A stretch of DNA of 64,000 nt from an uncultured Parabacteroides sp. (GTDB taxonomy: Bacteria > Bacteroidota > Bacteroidia > Bacteroidales > Tannerellaceae), in assembly GCF_902493135.1 (NCBI RefSeq), contig NZ_CABUOD010000009.1, forward strand, positions 62,001-126,000, written 5' to 3'. Of this stretch, positions 44,081-52,590 are shown in pieces (position 1 is the first letter of the stretch; every line of letters starts with the position of its first letter). The notes under the pieces were generated by a model. It was given only the letters and a program-made list of their open reading frames with translations. It did not search any database and was not told the origin of the DNA. Position numbers and translations under genes: made by a program.

Positions 44081-46240
44081 TTACTTGACCTCCGTGATTT
44101 CAATCACATGGCTGTTCGTCGGCCGGCTTGAAAACACAGGAATACCGACATTCATCAGGAACTCTCCGGAGAATGTTTTACCGTTGCAGGCCAATCTGGA
44201 TTGCGTACCCGGAACCAGATTGATTTCCTTCAGTTCGTAACGAGCCTCCTTCTTCAATCCCTGTAAACGAAGGGGTTGCATCGACTCTGCATATCTCGGA
44301 TGGATATCGAAAGCAAACAGGACAGCCTTGTCTGCACTGCCATTGGCATACATAACGGCAGCGTGCTGGCTTTCATAAGGCGACTGCAAACGGTACTGGT
44401 CACCATCCAGAATAACATCATTCAAACGTTTGAAGTTGGCCACTGCTTCCTTGCAATACTGCTGGTCTGCCTGGCTCATTTCGTGGACACGGATATCAAA
44501 ACCTAACTTACACATGCTGGCTACGTCCGTACGGAACTTGACCGGCTGTTTTCCCCAGCTTGTCACATGGGCCGCCATGCTCTTTGTCGGGAAGAAATGC
44601 GAATATCCCCACTGGATAAAGATACGTTCAACAGCATCCGTATTATCACTCGGCCAGAATTCGGTGAAATATTTCAATGCTTCATAGTCACAACGACCAC
44701 CGCCGCCGGAACATAACATCATCGGCAGATTCGGATATTTCTGTTTGATCCGTTCCAGGATATTGTATAAACCGCGTACGTGCTCAATATATAAATGGGA
44801 CTGCTGATCCTTCAAATACGGAGAATAAATATTCGTAATCGGGCTGTTGCAATCCCATTTGAAATAGGCGATCCCCGGATATTTAGTCATCAAATTATCG
44901 ACAACGCCATAGACATAATCTTGTACTTTCGGATTACTCAAATCCAAAACCATCTGATTTCTAAAGTAATATTCGTCGCGATTCGGCAGATGGATCACCC
45001 AATCCTTATGCTTTTCATACAATTCACTTTTCGGATTTACCATTTCCGGTTCGATCCACAAACCGAACTTAATGCCTTTATTTGTTGCTTCTTTCACCAG
45101 TTTGCCGATGCCGTTAGGCAACTTGGTTACGGTTTCTTCCCAGTCTCCTAATCCTTGATGGTCGCTGCTGCGGGGATATTTATTTGCAAACCAGCCATCG
45201 TCAAGCAGGAACATATCGACTCCAAGTGTAGCCGCTTCATCCATGATTTCCACTAACTTGTCTTCATTAAAGTCAAAATAGGTCGCTTCCCAGTTGTTCA
45301 ACAATGTCATACGGGATTTTTCACCGTCTTTCAACTGATACTTACGCGCCCAACGTTGAAAATCGCGGCTTGCTTTCCCTTTTCCTTCCGTACTGTAGGT
45401 GAAAATAAACTCCGGCGTACGGAACACTTCGTTCGGTTTCAGCGAGTATTCCGAGGCATACGGATTGATACCGGAAAGTACACGCAGCCCATTTTCATTA
45501 TCCACTTCGAATGTAAAACGGTAATTGCCTGTCCATCCGATCGTTCCGAATAATACGTTTCCTGCATTCTCTTCCGCTTTCTTATCCAGGGCAAGCAAAA
45601 AGAACGGGGAACAGAACATGTTGGCACGACTTCCCAACTTGGTGTCCAACATCTTCTTGCCAAAAGCCAGCTCGGTTTCCTTCATATTGACTTCATGCGC
45701 CCAATCTCCTGCAAATTCGGTCAGGAAATACTTGCTGCCGTTCAGATGCAGTAAAGAGGAAGCATAGTTATAAAGGGTCACAGGCTTCTTCTCCTGATGT
45801 GAAATCTCCGCATACTCCTTGATGATGTTTTCTTTCGGATAAGCGATGAAATGCAGTTTCACTTCGACAGGATATTTGTCATCTTTCAAAAGAATTACCG
45901 TCTCGTTTGCACCCGGCTGAAGCTGTTTGCTTTCGTGGGAGACATATTTCAGGAGCAGGGACGGATTGCCGTCATTATGCAAAACACGGATAGCCGGCTC
46001 GAAATAATCTTCCATACCATGTGTCAGATAGGCCTCATTTCCGAGGGGTAATTGTGCAATATCCGAATCAAATGACAGTTTTTGTCCCAGATAGGATTGA
46101 TACAGGCGACCATTTTTATCATCAACCTTATAAATAAGGCTAATGTTATCGGTCGTAATTGAAATTACAGTTTTTCCACTTGCACTCAGCGTCGCTGATA
46201 TAGCTATTAGACATAGCCAAAAAAGGTGTCTGATCTTCAT
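44081..46240 (-). CDS. Secreted alpha-galactosidase (GH36)
   Basis: This 719-residue enzyme releases terminal alpha-galactose from raffinose-type sugars or galactomannan. A signal peptide (residues 1-22) is followed by an N-terminal beta domain, the (beta/alpha)8 domain (about 300-640) and a C-terminal sheet. The nucleophile is Asp463 in FKWDCNSPI; the acid/base is Asp532 in FWPSDNTDAV, after CSGGGGRCD. The motif DDGWFANKYPRSSDHQGLGDW marks the active-site loop. A good promoter lies upstream (46312-46343). No SusCD pair is adjacent. Confidence 0.94.
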   Translation of the reverse strand: MKIRHLFWLCLIAISATLSASGKTVISITTDNISLIYKVDDKNGRLYQSYLGQKLSFDSDIAQLPLGNEAYLTHGMEDYFEPAIRVLHNDGNPSLLLKYVSHESKQLQPGANETVILLKDDKYPVEVKLHFIAYPKENIIKEYAEISHQEKKPVTLYNYASSLLHLNGSKYFLTEFAGDWAHEVNMKETELAFGKKMLDTKLGSRANMFCSPFFLLALDKKAEENAGNVLFGTIGWTGNYRFTFEVDNENGLRVLSGINPYASEYSLKPNEVFRTPEFIFTYSTEGKGKASRDFQRWARKYQLKDGEKSRMTLLNNWEATYFDFNEDKLVEIMDEAATLGVDMFLLDDGWFANKYPRSSDHQGLGDWEETVTKLPNGIGKLVKEATNKGIKFGLWIEPEMVNPKSELYEKHKDWVIHLPNRDEYYFRNQMVLDLSNPKVQDYVYGVVDNLMTKYPGIAYFKWDCNSPITNIYSPYLKDQQSHLYIEHVRGLYNILERIKQKYPNLPMMLCSGGGGRCDYEALKYFTEFWPSDNTDAVERIFIQWGYSHFFPTKSMAAHVTSWGKQPVKFRTDVASMCKLGFDIRVHEMSQADQQYCKEAVANFKRLNDVILDGDQYRLQSPYESQHAAVMYANGSADKAVLFAFDIHPRYAESMQPLRLQGLKKEARYELKEINLVPGTQSRLACNGKTFSGEFLMNVGIPVFSSRPTNSHVIEITEVK

Positions 46241-46311
46241 GTTTTTCTTCTATTAATTATTAATTAGATATTACAAATCCAAGGTTTAATTTATTTACGA
46301 ACAAAGATATC

Positions 46312-46343
46312 ATAATTATTGGAATAATCATGTTCCATACCAA
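46312..46343 (-). promoter_or_regulatory. Promoter of the alpha-galactosidase gene
   Basis: Minus-strand TTG (46343-46341), 21 bases, TATCTTTG (46319-46312), with the start codon 71 bases downstream. Confidence 0.6.
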
Positions 46344-46347
46344 TAAA

Positions 46348-46401
46348 AATTAAAAGAAAAAGTCGGTAAAACGACCTATTTCATGCGTTTTACCGACTTT
46401 T
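46348..46401 (-). terminator. Terminator after pyrD
   Basis: Arms AAAAGTCGGTAAAACG and CGTTTTACCGACTTTT (46358-46401) are followed on the minus strand by TTTTTCTTTTAATT. Confidence 0.9.
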
Positions 46402-46443
46402 CTATCCTTTATTATTCCGAAAAGGATTATTTCATCCTGTTTT

Positions 46444-47355
46444 TTATACTTCCAAAGCCCCGATCAGGTCGCGGACAGACGAAAACCCATGCCTGTCGCA
46501 ATAGTCTTCCATTCCTTCGATAACCTTTATACCGACGGCTGGATCTACGAAATTGTAGGTTCCGATCTGGATTGCCGTAGCTCCGGCCAGCATGAATTCC
46601 ACCGCATCTTTCCAGTTTGAAATACCGCCCAGGCCGACAATAGGAATCTTGACTGCCTTATAAGTCTGCCATACCATCCGCAAGGCAACCGGCTTCACAC
46701 AAGGACCGGAAAGACCGCCGGTTATTGTAGATAATACCGGTTTACGTCTCTCCGCGTCAATGGCCATACCCAGCATGGTATTAATCAATGAAACGGAATC
46801 TGCCCCCTCGGCTTCGACCGCCCTGGCAATCTCCGTAATGTCGGTCACATTAGGGGAAAGTTTTACAATAAGGGTCTTCGGATAAACCCTGCGGACAGCC
46901 TTCACGACTTCACTTGCCCCGCAAGTTGTCACTCCAAAAGCCATGCCTCCCTGCTTTACATTCGGGCAGGAAATATTCAGTTCGATAGCCGGTATCTTGT
47001 CCAAATCCGCTATCTTTTCGGCACATTCCACATACGTTTCCACAGAGGAACCGCTCACGTTAACAATCATGTTCGTGTCGATATCCTTGATCTCCGGATA
47101 GATATGATCGACAAAATATTGTGCACCTTTATTCTGCAGACCTACAGCATTCAACATTCCCGAAGGGGTCTCCGCCATACGGGGATACAAGTTCCCTTCG
47201 CGCGGCTGGATCGTTGTCCCTTTCACAAAAATACCGCCCAAGCGGGAGATATCCATAAAGTCCGAATATTCAATGCCATATCCGAAAGTACCCGACGCCG
47301 TCATTACCGGGTTCTTCAATTGTAAATTACCGATGTTTACGTTTAATTCAGCCAT
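46444..47355 (-). CDS. pyrD: Dihydroorotate dehydrogenase B, catalytic subunit
   Basis: The 303-residue FMN enzyme oxidises dihydroorotate to orotate in pyrimidine synthesis. Type 1B is shown by the active-site Cys in ELNISCPNVKQGGMAFG and by the adjacent pyrK gene. Other sites are VMTASGTFGYG, SLINTMLGMAID and IVGLGGISNWKDAVEFMLAGATAIQIGT at the phosphate-binding end. It overlaps pyrK by 13 bases. The pair uses NAD+ through PyrK. Confidence 0.97.
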   Translation of the reverse strand: MAELNVNIGNLQLKNPVMTASGTFGYGIEYSDFMDISRLGGIFVKGTTIQPREGNLYPRMAETPSGMLNAVGLQNKGAQYFVDHIYPEIKDIDTNMIVNVSGSSVETYVECAEKIADLDKIPAIELNISCPNVKQGGMAFGVTTCGASEVVKAVRRVYPKTLIVKLSPNVTDITEIARAVEAEGADSVSLINTMLGMAIDAERRKPVLSTITGGLSGPCVKPVALRMVWQTYKAVKIPIVGLGGISNWKDAVEFMLAGATAIQIGTYNFVDPAVGIKVIEGMEDYCDRHGFSSVRDLIGALEV

Positions 47356-48122
47356 GTCAAATTTTCAATATTAAATACAGGTCCTTCAGTACATACACAC
47401 ACATGATGTTCATCCTTAGTCTTCTCCACACAGCATAAGCAAGCACCTATACCACAAGCCATTGTGTTTTCAAGAGATACTTCGCATGCAATAGAGCTTG
47501 CATGAGCATATTTGGCGACAGCCACCATCATAGGTTTGGGTCCACAAGTGTAAATCCGGTCGAAATGTACATCTTTCAAGATGGAATGATTGGTTACATA
47601 TCCCTTTTCGCCCAATGAACCGTCTTCAGTTGTAACATACACGGTTCCCAACTGTTCGAACTGTTCCAATTGTAACACATCCTCTTTCGAACGAGCTCCT
47701 AAAAGGAATGCAGGCGTATAACCGGCCTCTTTCAGGATTGCACCTAAAAACAACATCGGAGCCGTCCCGACACCACCACCGATCAGCAGTAGTTTTTGCC
47801 CTTTATCGGCAGGAAGCGTGAAACCGTTCCCTAAAGGCAACATGATATTCACAATATCACCCGGTTTATACTCAGCCATCCGGCGCGTTCCGTCACCGAC
47901 CAGCTGAATGAGCAACCACAGTTCATTAGTCGTTCTGTCAACATAATTAACCGAGATCGGACGACGAAGAAATGTTGTAGGAGAGTTATCCACACGTACC
48001 TGTACGAACTGTCCCGGCAACATTTCCGGCAGGATCTGATCAGATGTTAGTTTAAGCAGGCAGTAATTTTTGTGAAGGCGGCTGTTCTCAGTCACCTTCA
48101 TGTCAAGCATATACTTCTTCAT
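47343..48122 (-). CDS. pyrK: Dihydroorotate dehydrogenase B, electron-transfer subunit
   Basis: The 259-residue FAD/[2Fe-2S] protein passes electrons from PyrD to NAD+. The start at 48122 (MKKYMLDMKVTENSRL) follows a strong promoter; the longer frame to 48221 overlaps it. The FAD site is FLRRPISVNY, the NAD site is LLIGGGVGTAPMLFLG, and the cysteines near the C-terminus (MACGIGACLCCVEK, then VCVCTEGPVF) bind the cluster. It is the first gene of the pyrK-pyrD unit. Confidence 0.96.
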   Translation of the reverse strand: MKKYMLDMKVTENSRLHKNYCLLKLTSDQILPEMLPGQFVQVRVDNSPTTFLRRPISVNYVDRTTNELWLLIQLVGDGTRRMAEYKPGDIVNIMLPLGNGFTLPADKGQKLLLIGGGVGTAPMLFLGAILKEAGYTPAFLLGARSKEDVLQLEQFEQLGTVYVTTEDGSLGEKGYVTNHSILKDVHFDRIYTCGPKPMMVAVAKYAHASSIACEVSLENTMACGIGACLCCVEKTKDEHHVCVCTEGPVFNIENLTWLN

Positions 48123-48146
48123 AAATATGATTAGTCTAATTCTATA

Positions 48147-48178
48147 CAAAGATACATGAATATGGTATATAAACCAAA
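48147..48178 (-). promoter_or_regulatory. pyrK-pyrD promoter
   Basis: Minus-strand TTTG (48178-48175), 20 bases, TATCTTTG (48154-48147). It lies just after the XRE gene's stop. Confidence 0.72.
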
Positions 48179-48183
48179 ACAAG

Positions 48184-48633
48184 CTATTCTTTCTTGTTTT
48201 TTTCAGAAACAAAAGTGTCAAATGTATTATCAGAATAGAATACCATTATTTTACTCACTTTCCTGACAGTCGTTTCTTGTTGTATAATCTGCTCAACAAC
48301 AGGAGATTTTACACTGTTTACAGGTGTGTCAACCCTCATTTCCTTGCGATATTCAAGAGCGACTTGCCCTTCGGACGGATTTATTGCCGTATTTGAGAAC
48401 AAATCGGGCTGTGTCGACACATGATCTCGCACCATTTTACCCTTCCCGAAAAGGAGCCAGTCGGAATCCACATAAGTGAATCGATCCAGAATTTTAATCA
48501 GGACATCCAGACTTACATTATTTCTTCCGTTCAGAATATGCGACATTGCTGAACGCTGGATACCGATTGCTTCTGCAAATTTAGAAGGAGTCAAGCCTTC
48601 ACGCTCCATTATTTGGGTAATACGTCCTATCAT
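48184..48633 (-). CDS. XRE-family HTH transcription regulator
   Basis: The 149-residue protein has an N-terminal XRE domain (about 3-60: ITQIMEREGLTPSKFAEAIG, then RSAMSHILNGRNNVSLDVLI) and a longer variable tail ending in an Asp/Lys-rich stretch. The tail (VEQIIQQETTVRKVSKIMVF) looks like a small dimerisation or sensing region. It lies between pyrK and a long gene-free region with repeated AATTGTAAACAG motifs, which may be its operators (inference). Confidence 0.88.
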   Translation of the reverse strand: MIGRITQIMEREGLTPSKFAEAIGIQRSAMSHILNGRNNVSLDVLIKILDRFTYVDSDWLLFGKGKMVRDHVSTQPDLFSNTAINPSEGQVALEYRKEMRVDTPVNSVKSPVVEQIIQQETTVRKVSKIMVFYSDNTFDTFVSEKNKKE

Positions 48634-49389
48634 TTTTGTAAATCCTCATTTATTTATAGAAATACTGCCATTATGTCTGTTTACATAGGATAAATGTACA
48701 TAAATCAATGACGACACAAATATACACTATAATTCTCAATTGTGCAATTTAATTATATAAACTTAAATCGTTACATTTGTATTGCGTAGGTAACAATTCT
48801 GCTCGTTATAATTGTAAACAGGTTGTTTTAGTGCAAGAGATTATATAAAGTATCACTTCGTATATATCACCTATATTATTGATAATATTTATATTATAGA
48901 TAAATAATACAGAGGAAATATCCCTGTTTGGACCCGTTTGTACACATATGTAGCACAATAATTAATGCAATGGATTAATAATTCTGTATAATTCGATGGT
49001 TTACGACTACTTATGTTGAAAATACAAAGCAGAGATGAAAGTGCTATTTTTATCGGTTTAAGATACTAATGTAAATAGAGACAAATGTTACATTCTCGTC
49101 ACTTGTGTACAAGACTAAATTGTAAACAGCTATCTTTTATCTAAAAAGGGTTGTTTATATTTGTAACATGTACCTATTCTGTTTACAATTCAACACTACA
49201 CTAAAAGGATCTGGTTCTACCGACTGACAAAGTGTCCCTATTTACGTTTATCTGATTTATGGACGAATACACTTTTATATAATCAGGACCTTAACCTCTC
49301 CATTTTGGTAATATTTGTGAACAGATATTCGGGAAAAGGCAAATATTTAAATCTCAGAAGGGTAAAATCGAAGATAAGAGATTGAAAAA
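48634..49389. other. Gene-free AT-rich region with repeated AATTGTAAACAG motifs
   Basis: No convincing coding frame exists here on either strand. The motif AATTGTAAACAG occurs at 48810-48821 and 49118-49129 directly and at 49179-49190 inverted. Truncated forms lie at 48677-48685 (CTGTTTACA) and near 49312-49325 (TTGTGAACAG). Several TACATTTG-like boxes also occur. The region probably contains the XRE gene's promoter and operators; whether it also encodes a small RNA cannot be told. Confidence 0.5.
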
Positions 49390-49457
49390 CAAAAAGAAAA
49401 GGCTTTTTATCCGGTTCAACTTTTTTGTTGTTCCAGAGAAAAAGCCTCTTCTTTAGG
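49390..49457 (-). terminator. Terminator after holA
   Basis: Minus-strand AGGCTTTTT and AAAAAGCCT-type arms enclose a long loop that carries an inner GAACAAC/GTTGAAC pairing. A TTTTCTTTTTGTTTTT run follows. Confidence 0.75.
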
Positions 49458-49479
49458 TCGATTGGGTATAAAAAGTCGT

Positions 49480-50502
49480 TTAGTGCAGAATTTTGTAAAG
49501 CAGTTCCTTTAAAAGCTCGGCATCAGATACGGAAGAATTTTCCACCCCTTTCGAACGGGCATCCGTCATACGGATGTCGCCGATCAGGTTGAACACTTTC
49601 ATCGCCGAGTAGTTTCGCATTCCTAAAAGGTAATCCTTCACCTGGAATGTCCCTCGAAGTCCGAGTGCCGTCATCAGGCCGGTTTCGGAACGGTCCTTCG
49701 TATAGTAGCAAATGAGGAGGTTCGAGAAATAGTTAAATAATACAGGAAGGGTCATCTGTATCGGATTGCTTTTCGGATTCTTCTCGAAGTACCGGGCGAT
49801 CCGGTTCGCCTTCAGGACATCTTTCATGGCAAGTGCCTTGATCAGCTCGAAGTTATTGTATTCTTTGCTGATTCCGATATTCTGTTCCACCAATTCCGGC
49901 GTGATACGTTTTGCGCCTTTTTCAGGCAGGATCAATGCCAGTTTATCCAATTCCTTGCTCAAGCGGCTTAAATCGTTTCCAAGGAAATCGGAAAGCATCT
50001 GAGCCGCTTTCCCATCTATTCCTACCGAGCGCAATTGCATAAAGGATGTGATAAAGGCCGGCATCTTATAATCGGGAATCTTTTTGGACTCGAACAGCAC
50101 GCCGATCTTGTCGGTCGCAGCAGCCAAAGCCTTACGGCGATCCAGGGTTTTATATTTGTAATTGATGACCAGAACGGTCGACATTAACGGGTTCTTAACG
50201 TAGTTAGACAGAAGCTCGATATCACGAATTAATTGCGCTTCCCGGACAACCACTAACTGATATTTCGACATCATCGGGAAGCGGCGGGCGGCATTAATTA
50301 CCGATGCAGCATCCGTATCGGCTCCATACATGATAATCTGGTTGAAATCACGTTCGGATTCTTCCAATACATTTTCAAGCAGCAAGTCCGTTATCCGGTC
50401 CATAAAAAAAGGTTCGTCACCCATCATTATATAGACAGGAGAGAACTTTTTAGCAACGATATCCCGGCATATTTCCTCGTATGTATATTCTTTTTTTGCC
50501 AT
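49480..50502 (-). CDS. holA: DNA polymerase III delta subunit
   Basis: The 340-residue protein is the clamp-loader subunit that opens the sliding clamp. The ATG at 50502 gives MAKKEYTYEEICRDIVAKKF; the earlier frame begins with TTG. The three-domain family plan is visible: an N-terminal AAA+-like fold without Walker motifs (VYIMMGDEPFFMDRIT), the middle LSRLSKELDKLALI region and a C-terminal helical collar. It follows amn by 24 bases and ends in a strong terminator. Confidence 0.93.
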   Translation of the reverse strand: MAKKEYTYEEICRDIVAKKFSPVYIMMGDEPFFMDRITDLLLENVLEESERDFNQIIMYGADTDAASVINAARRFPMMSKYQLVVVREAQLIRDIELLSNYVKNPLMSTVLVINYKYKTLDRRKALAAATDKIGVLFESKKIPDYKMPAFITSFMQLRSVGIDGKAAQMLSDFLGNDLSRLSKELDKLALILPEKGAKRITPELVEQNIGISKEYNNFELIKALAMKDVLKANRIARYFEKNPKSNPIQMTLPVLFNYFSNLLICYYTKDRSETGLMTALGLRGTFQVKDYLLGMRNYSAMKVFNLIGDIRMTDARSKGVENSSVSDAELLKELLYKILH

Positions 50503-50526
50503 ATTTGCGTTCGATCTCAATCAAAA

Positions 50527-51303
50527 TTACCAACTGAAACGGATGTGGCGGATCGTCTTCTTTCCATCAATAATCTGGCGAAGCGCTTCCACTCCCAACA
50601 TCACATGCTCTTCCGCAAAGTTGCGGGTCACCTCGCGGTCGCTGGCTTCCGTCTTCACCCCGGCTTCTTCCATCGGTTTGTCGGAAATCATCAATAAGGC
50701 GCCTGTCGGGATCTCGTTTGCAAAGCCTGCCGTGAACAAGGTTGCCGTCTCCATGTCGATACCGGTGGCGTGCGTGCGGCGAAGGTAGTTTTTGAAATCG
50801 TTGTCATACTCCCATACCCGTCGGTTCGTCGTGTAGACGGTCCCCGTCCAATAGTCTTTCCCGCAGTCACGTATGGCGGACGAGATGGCACGCATCATCG
50901 AGAAAGCCGGGAGCGACGGCACCTCTGCCGGCAGGTATTCGTTGGAAGTCCCTTCCCCCCGGATGGCCGCAATCGGCATGACATAATCTCCCAGGCTGTT
51001 CGCCTTCTTCAATCCTCCGCATTTTCCTAAGAAGAGCACGGCCGTCGGCCTTATCGCCGATAGCAAATCCATGATTGTCGCCGCGTTCGCGCTCCCCATC
51101 CCGAAGTTAATAATCGTGATGCCATTGGCCGAGGCGTTCGGCATGGAGTTTTTCAGTCCCAGGATCGGCACGTTAAAATGGTCGGCAAACAGCTCCACAT
51201 ACTTCGTAAAGTTGGTGAGCAGGATATATTTATCGAAGTCTTCCAGCTTCCGCTCCGTATAGCGCGGCAACCAATTCTCGACAATTTCTTGTTTTGTTTT
51301 CAT
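50527..51303 (-). CDS. amn: AMP nucleosidase
   Basis: The 258-residue enzyme hydrolyses AMP to adenine and ribose 5-phosphate, part of purine recycling. It has the nucleoside phosphorylase-like fold (INFGMGSANAATIMDLLSA, LFLGKCGGLKKANSLGDYVM, GIDMETATLFTAGF), as in the short Bacteroidetes AMP nucleosidases. It is divergent from the HsdR-N gene and directly precedes holA. Its 5' end lies under the promoter of the divergent gene. Confidence 0.93.
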   Translation of the reverse strand: MKTKQEIVENWLPRYTERKLEDFDKYILLTNFTKYVELFADHFNVPILGLKNSMPNASANGITIINFGMGSANAATIMDLLSAIRPTAVLFLGKCGGLKKANSLGDYVMPIAAIRGEGTSNEYLPAEVPSLPAFSMMRAISSAIRDCGKDYWTGTVYTTNRRVWEYDNDFKNYLRRTHATGIDMETATLFTAGFANEIPTGALLMISDKPMEEAGVKTEASDREVTRNFAEEHVMLGVEALRQIIDGKKTIRHIRFSW

Positions 51304-51318
51304 AAATCACTACCTTTG
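51289..51318 (+). promoter_or_regulatory. Promoter of the HsdR-N gene
   Basis: TTG (51289-51291), 19 bases, TACCTTTG (51311-51318), with the ATG 40 bases after the box. Confidence 0.65.
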
Positions 51319-51357
51319 ATGGTCTATTTTTACAGAATAAAAGAACAAATATAATAA

Positions 51358-51807
51358 ATGCTTGCATTAAACTTACCCGGTTTCGCGCCTAAAGTAGCAG
51401 AAAAAGATGGAAAACGTACGATCTTCGATCCTGTGCGGCAAAAATACGTGGCCCTGACTCCCGAAGAATGGGTACGCCAGCATTTTGTCAATTACCTGAT
51501 CACCCGGAAGAGCTATCCGAAAGAACTGTTGGCAAACGAAGTGCTGGTCAGGCTGAACGGGACCTCCAAACGCTGCGACACGGTCGCTTACAACCGTTTC
51601 CTGGAGCCTTTGGTCATCGTCGAGTATAAAGCTCCTCATATCAACATTACCAATGCTGTTTTCGACCAGATAGCCCGTTACAACATGGTGCTGCGTGTCG
51701 AATACCTGATCGTCAGCAACGGCTTGAACCACTATTGCTGCAAAATCGACTATGACAACCGGGCTTACGCCTTTTTGGAAGGAATACCCGCATACAACGA
51801 GCTATAA
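51358..51807 (+). CDS. HsdR N-terminal-like nuclease-fold protein
   Basis: The 149-residue protein corresponds to the N-terminal PD-(D/E)xK-type domain of type I restriction subunits. The segment RCDTVAYNRFLEPLVIVEYKAP supplies the Asp and the E-x-K of the nuclease motif. There is no helicase part and no specificity or methylase gene nearby. Stand-alone copies next to holA are familiar in Bacteroidetes, so a housekeeping role is likely, but the substrate is unknown. Confidence 0.85.
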   Translation: MLALNLPGFAPKVAEKDGKRTIFDPVRQKYVALTPEEWVRQHFVNYLITRKSYPKELLANEVLVRLNGTSKRCDTVAYNRFLEPLVIVEYKAPHINITNAVFDQIARYNMVLRVEYLIVSNGLNHYCCKIDYDNRAYAFLEGIPAYNEL

Positions 51808-51880
51808 TTCCCGCTTTTACCGATATTAACGCCCGATATACAAACTTTTACATCCAAATATCCCCATCTTCACGCCTGTA

Positions 51881-51937
51881 CACCCGGGTGCAGGTCCGGT
51901 GAACATCCGGATGTCCATCTTGCCGACATCCGGATGT
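51881..51937. repeat. Cluster of short perfect palindromes
   Basis: CACCCGGGTG (51881-51890) and two copies of the 12-base palindrome ACATCCGGATGT (51903-51914 and 51926-51937) lie in a gene-free stretch after the HsdR-N gene. They could be protein-binding sites or extragenic repeats. Confidence 0.6.
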
Positions 51938-52028
51938 ACGCGGATAAAGGTAATCGGTTCATTGAATATAAGACTGTTAACGAGACAAATAGGTCACTGC
52001 ATTTCTTCTGATAAAGAAACAGACGTTT

Positions 52029-52133
52029 TGTGATAGAGCGTGATAGAAGTGTGATAGAGAAAACAGGATAGTATCACTTGTCAACGTCATTGAAAGACAA
52101 AGGCTACACCGGATCGGTGTGATAGAGTGATAC
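52029..52133. repeat. Short GTGATAGAG repeats
   Basis: GTGATAGA-type units occur at 52030-52038, 52040-52048, 52051-52059 and 52119-52127, with a partly inverted GATAGTATCAC (52067-52077) and GTGATAC (52127-52133). Together with the palindromes just upstream they fill most of the 372-base gene-free gap. No function can be assigned. Confidence 0.55.
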
Positions 52134-52179
52134 TAAAAAGACAAAAAAACACAGGTAAACAACAAACTCTAACTAAAAT

Positions 52180-52365
52180 TTACAGAACGGCTGCAGTCCG
52201 ATCCTTGTATATCACGATGGAATCGGAGATTTGCTGATCGACCGGTCTGTCGACATAAACGGAATTACTATCCTTTATGACAGGCCGGCCACTTGTCTTC
52301 TTCTCATTGAAGAGAAGTGAATAGCCCAAGATTACTGCAAAAAAAGATAATATCAACGCTTTCAT
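52180..52365 (-). CDS. Small secreted or membrane-anchored protein, unrecognised
   Basis: A 61-codon frame encodes a single hydrophobic N-terminal segment (ALILSFFAVILGYSLLF) followed by a charged, Asp- and Val-rich tail (YVDRPVDQQISDSIVIYKD). It would be a short anchored peptide. No family is recognised and no clear promoter was found. Confidence 0.4.
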   Translation of the reverse strand: MKALILSFFAVILGYSLLFNEKKTSGRPVIKDSNSVYVDRPVDQQISDSIVIYKDRTAAVL

Positions 52366-52526
52366 ATTCTATTACTATTTTAATATCATATACAAGTATG
52401 ATGTATTCAAAACGCAAAACGCTGCACTATATTACAAAAGAAATGTTTTTTCTTTCTTATTCTTTTGTAACGGATCGCCCTCCTCCCTTGATTTTGAAAA
52501 GAAACAAAGTAATGTACAGAATAGTT

Positions 52527-52566
52527 CAAAAAAAATCGGGGAAAGAATAGATTTCCTCCCCCGATT
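52527..52566 (-). terminator. Terminator of the nqr operon
   Basis: Minus-strand AATCGGGG and CCCCGATT arms are followed by eight T, directly after nqrF. Confidence 0.9.
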
Positions 52567-52590
52567 CTGTCATCGTTATGTTCTGATCGC

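Noticed and set aside
51358..51807. A restriction-modification system.
   Set aside because: Only an HsdR N-terminal-like domain is present; helicase, specificity and methylase parts are absent.
52029..52133. Possible CRISPR-like array.
   Set aside because: Repeats are only about nine bases with irregular short spacing and there are no cas genes in the window.
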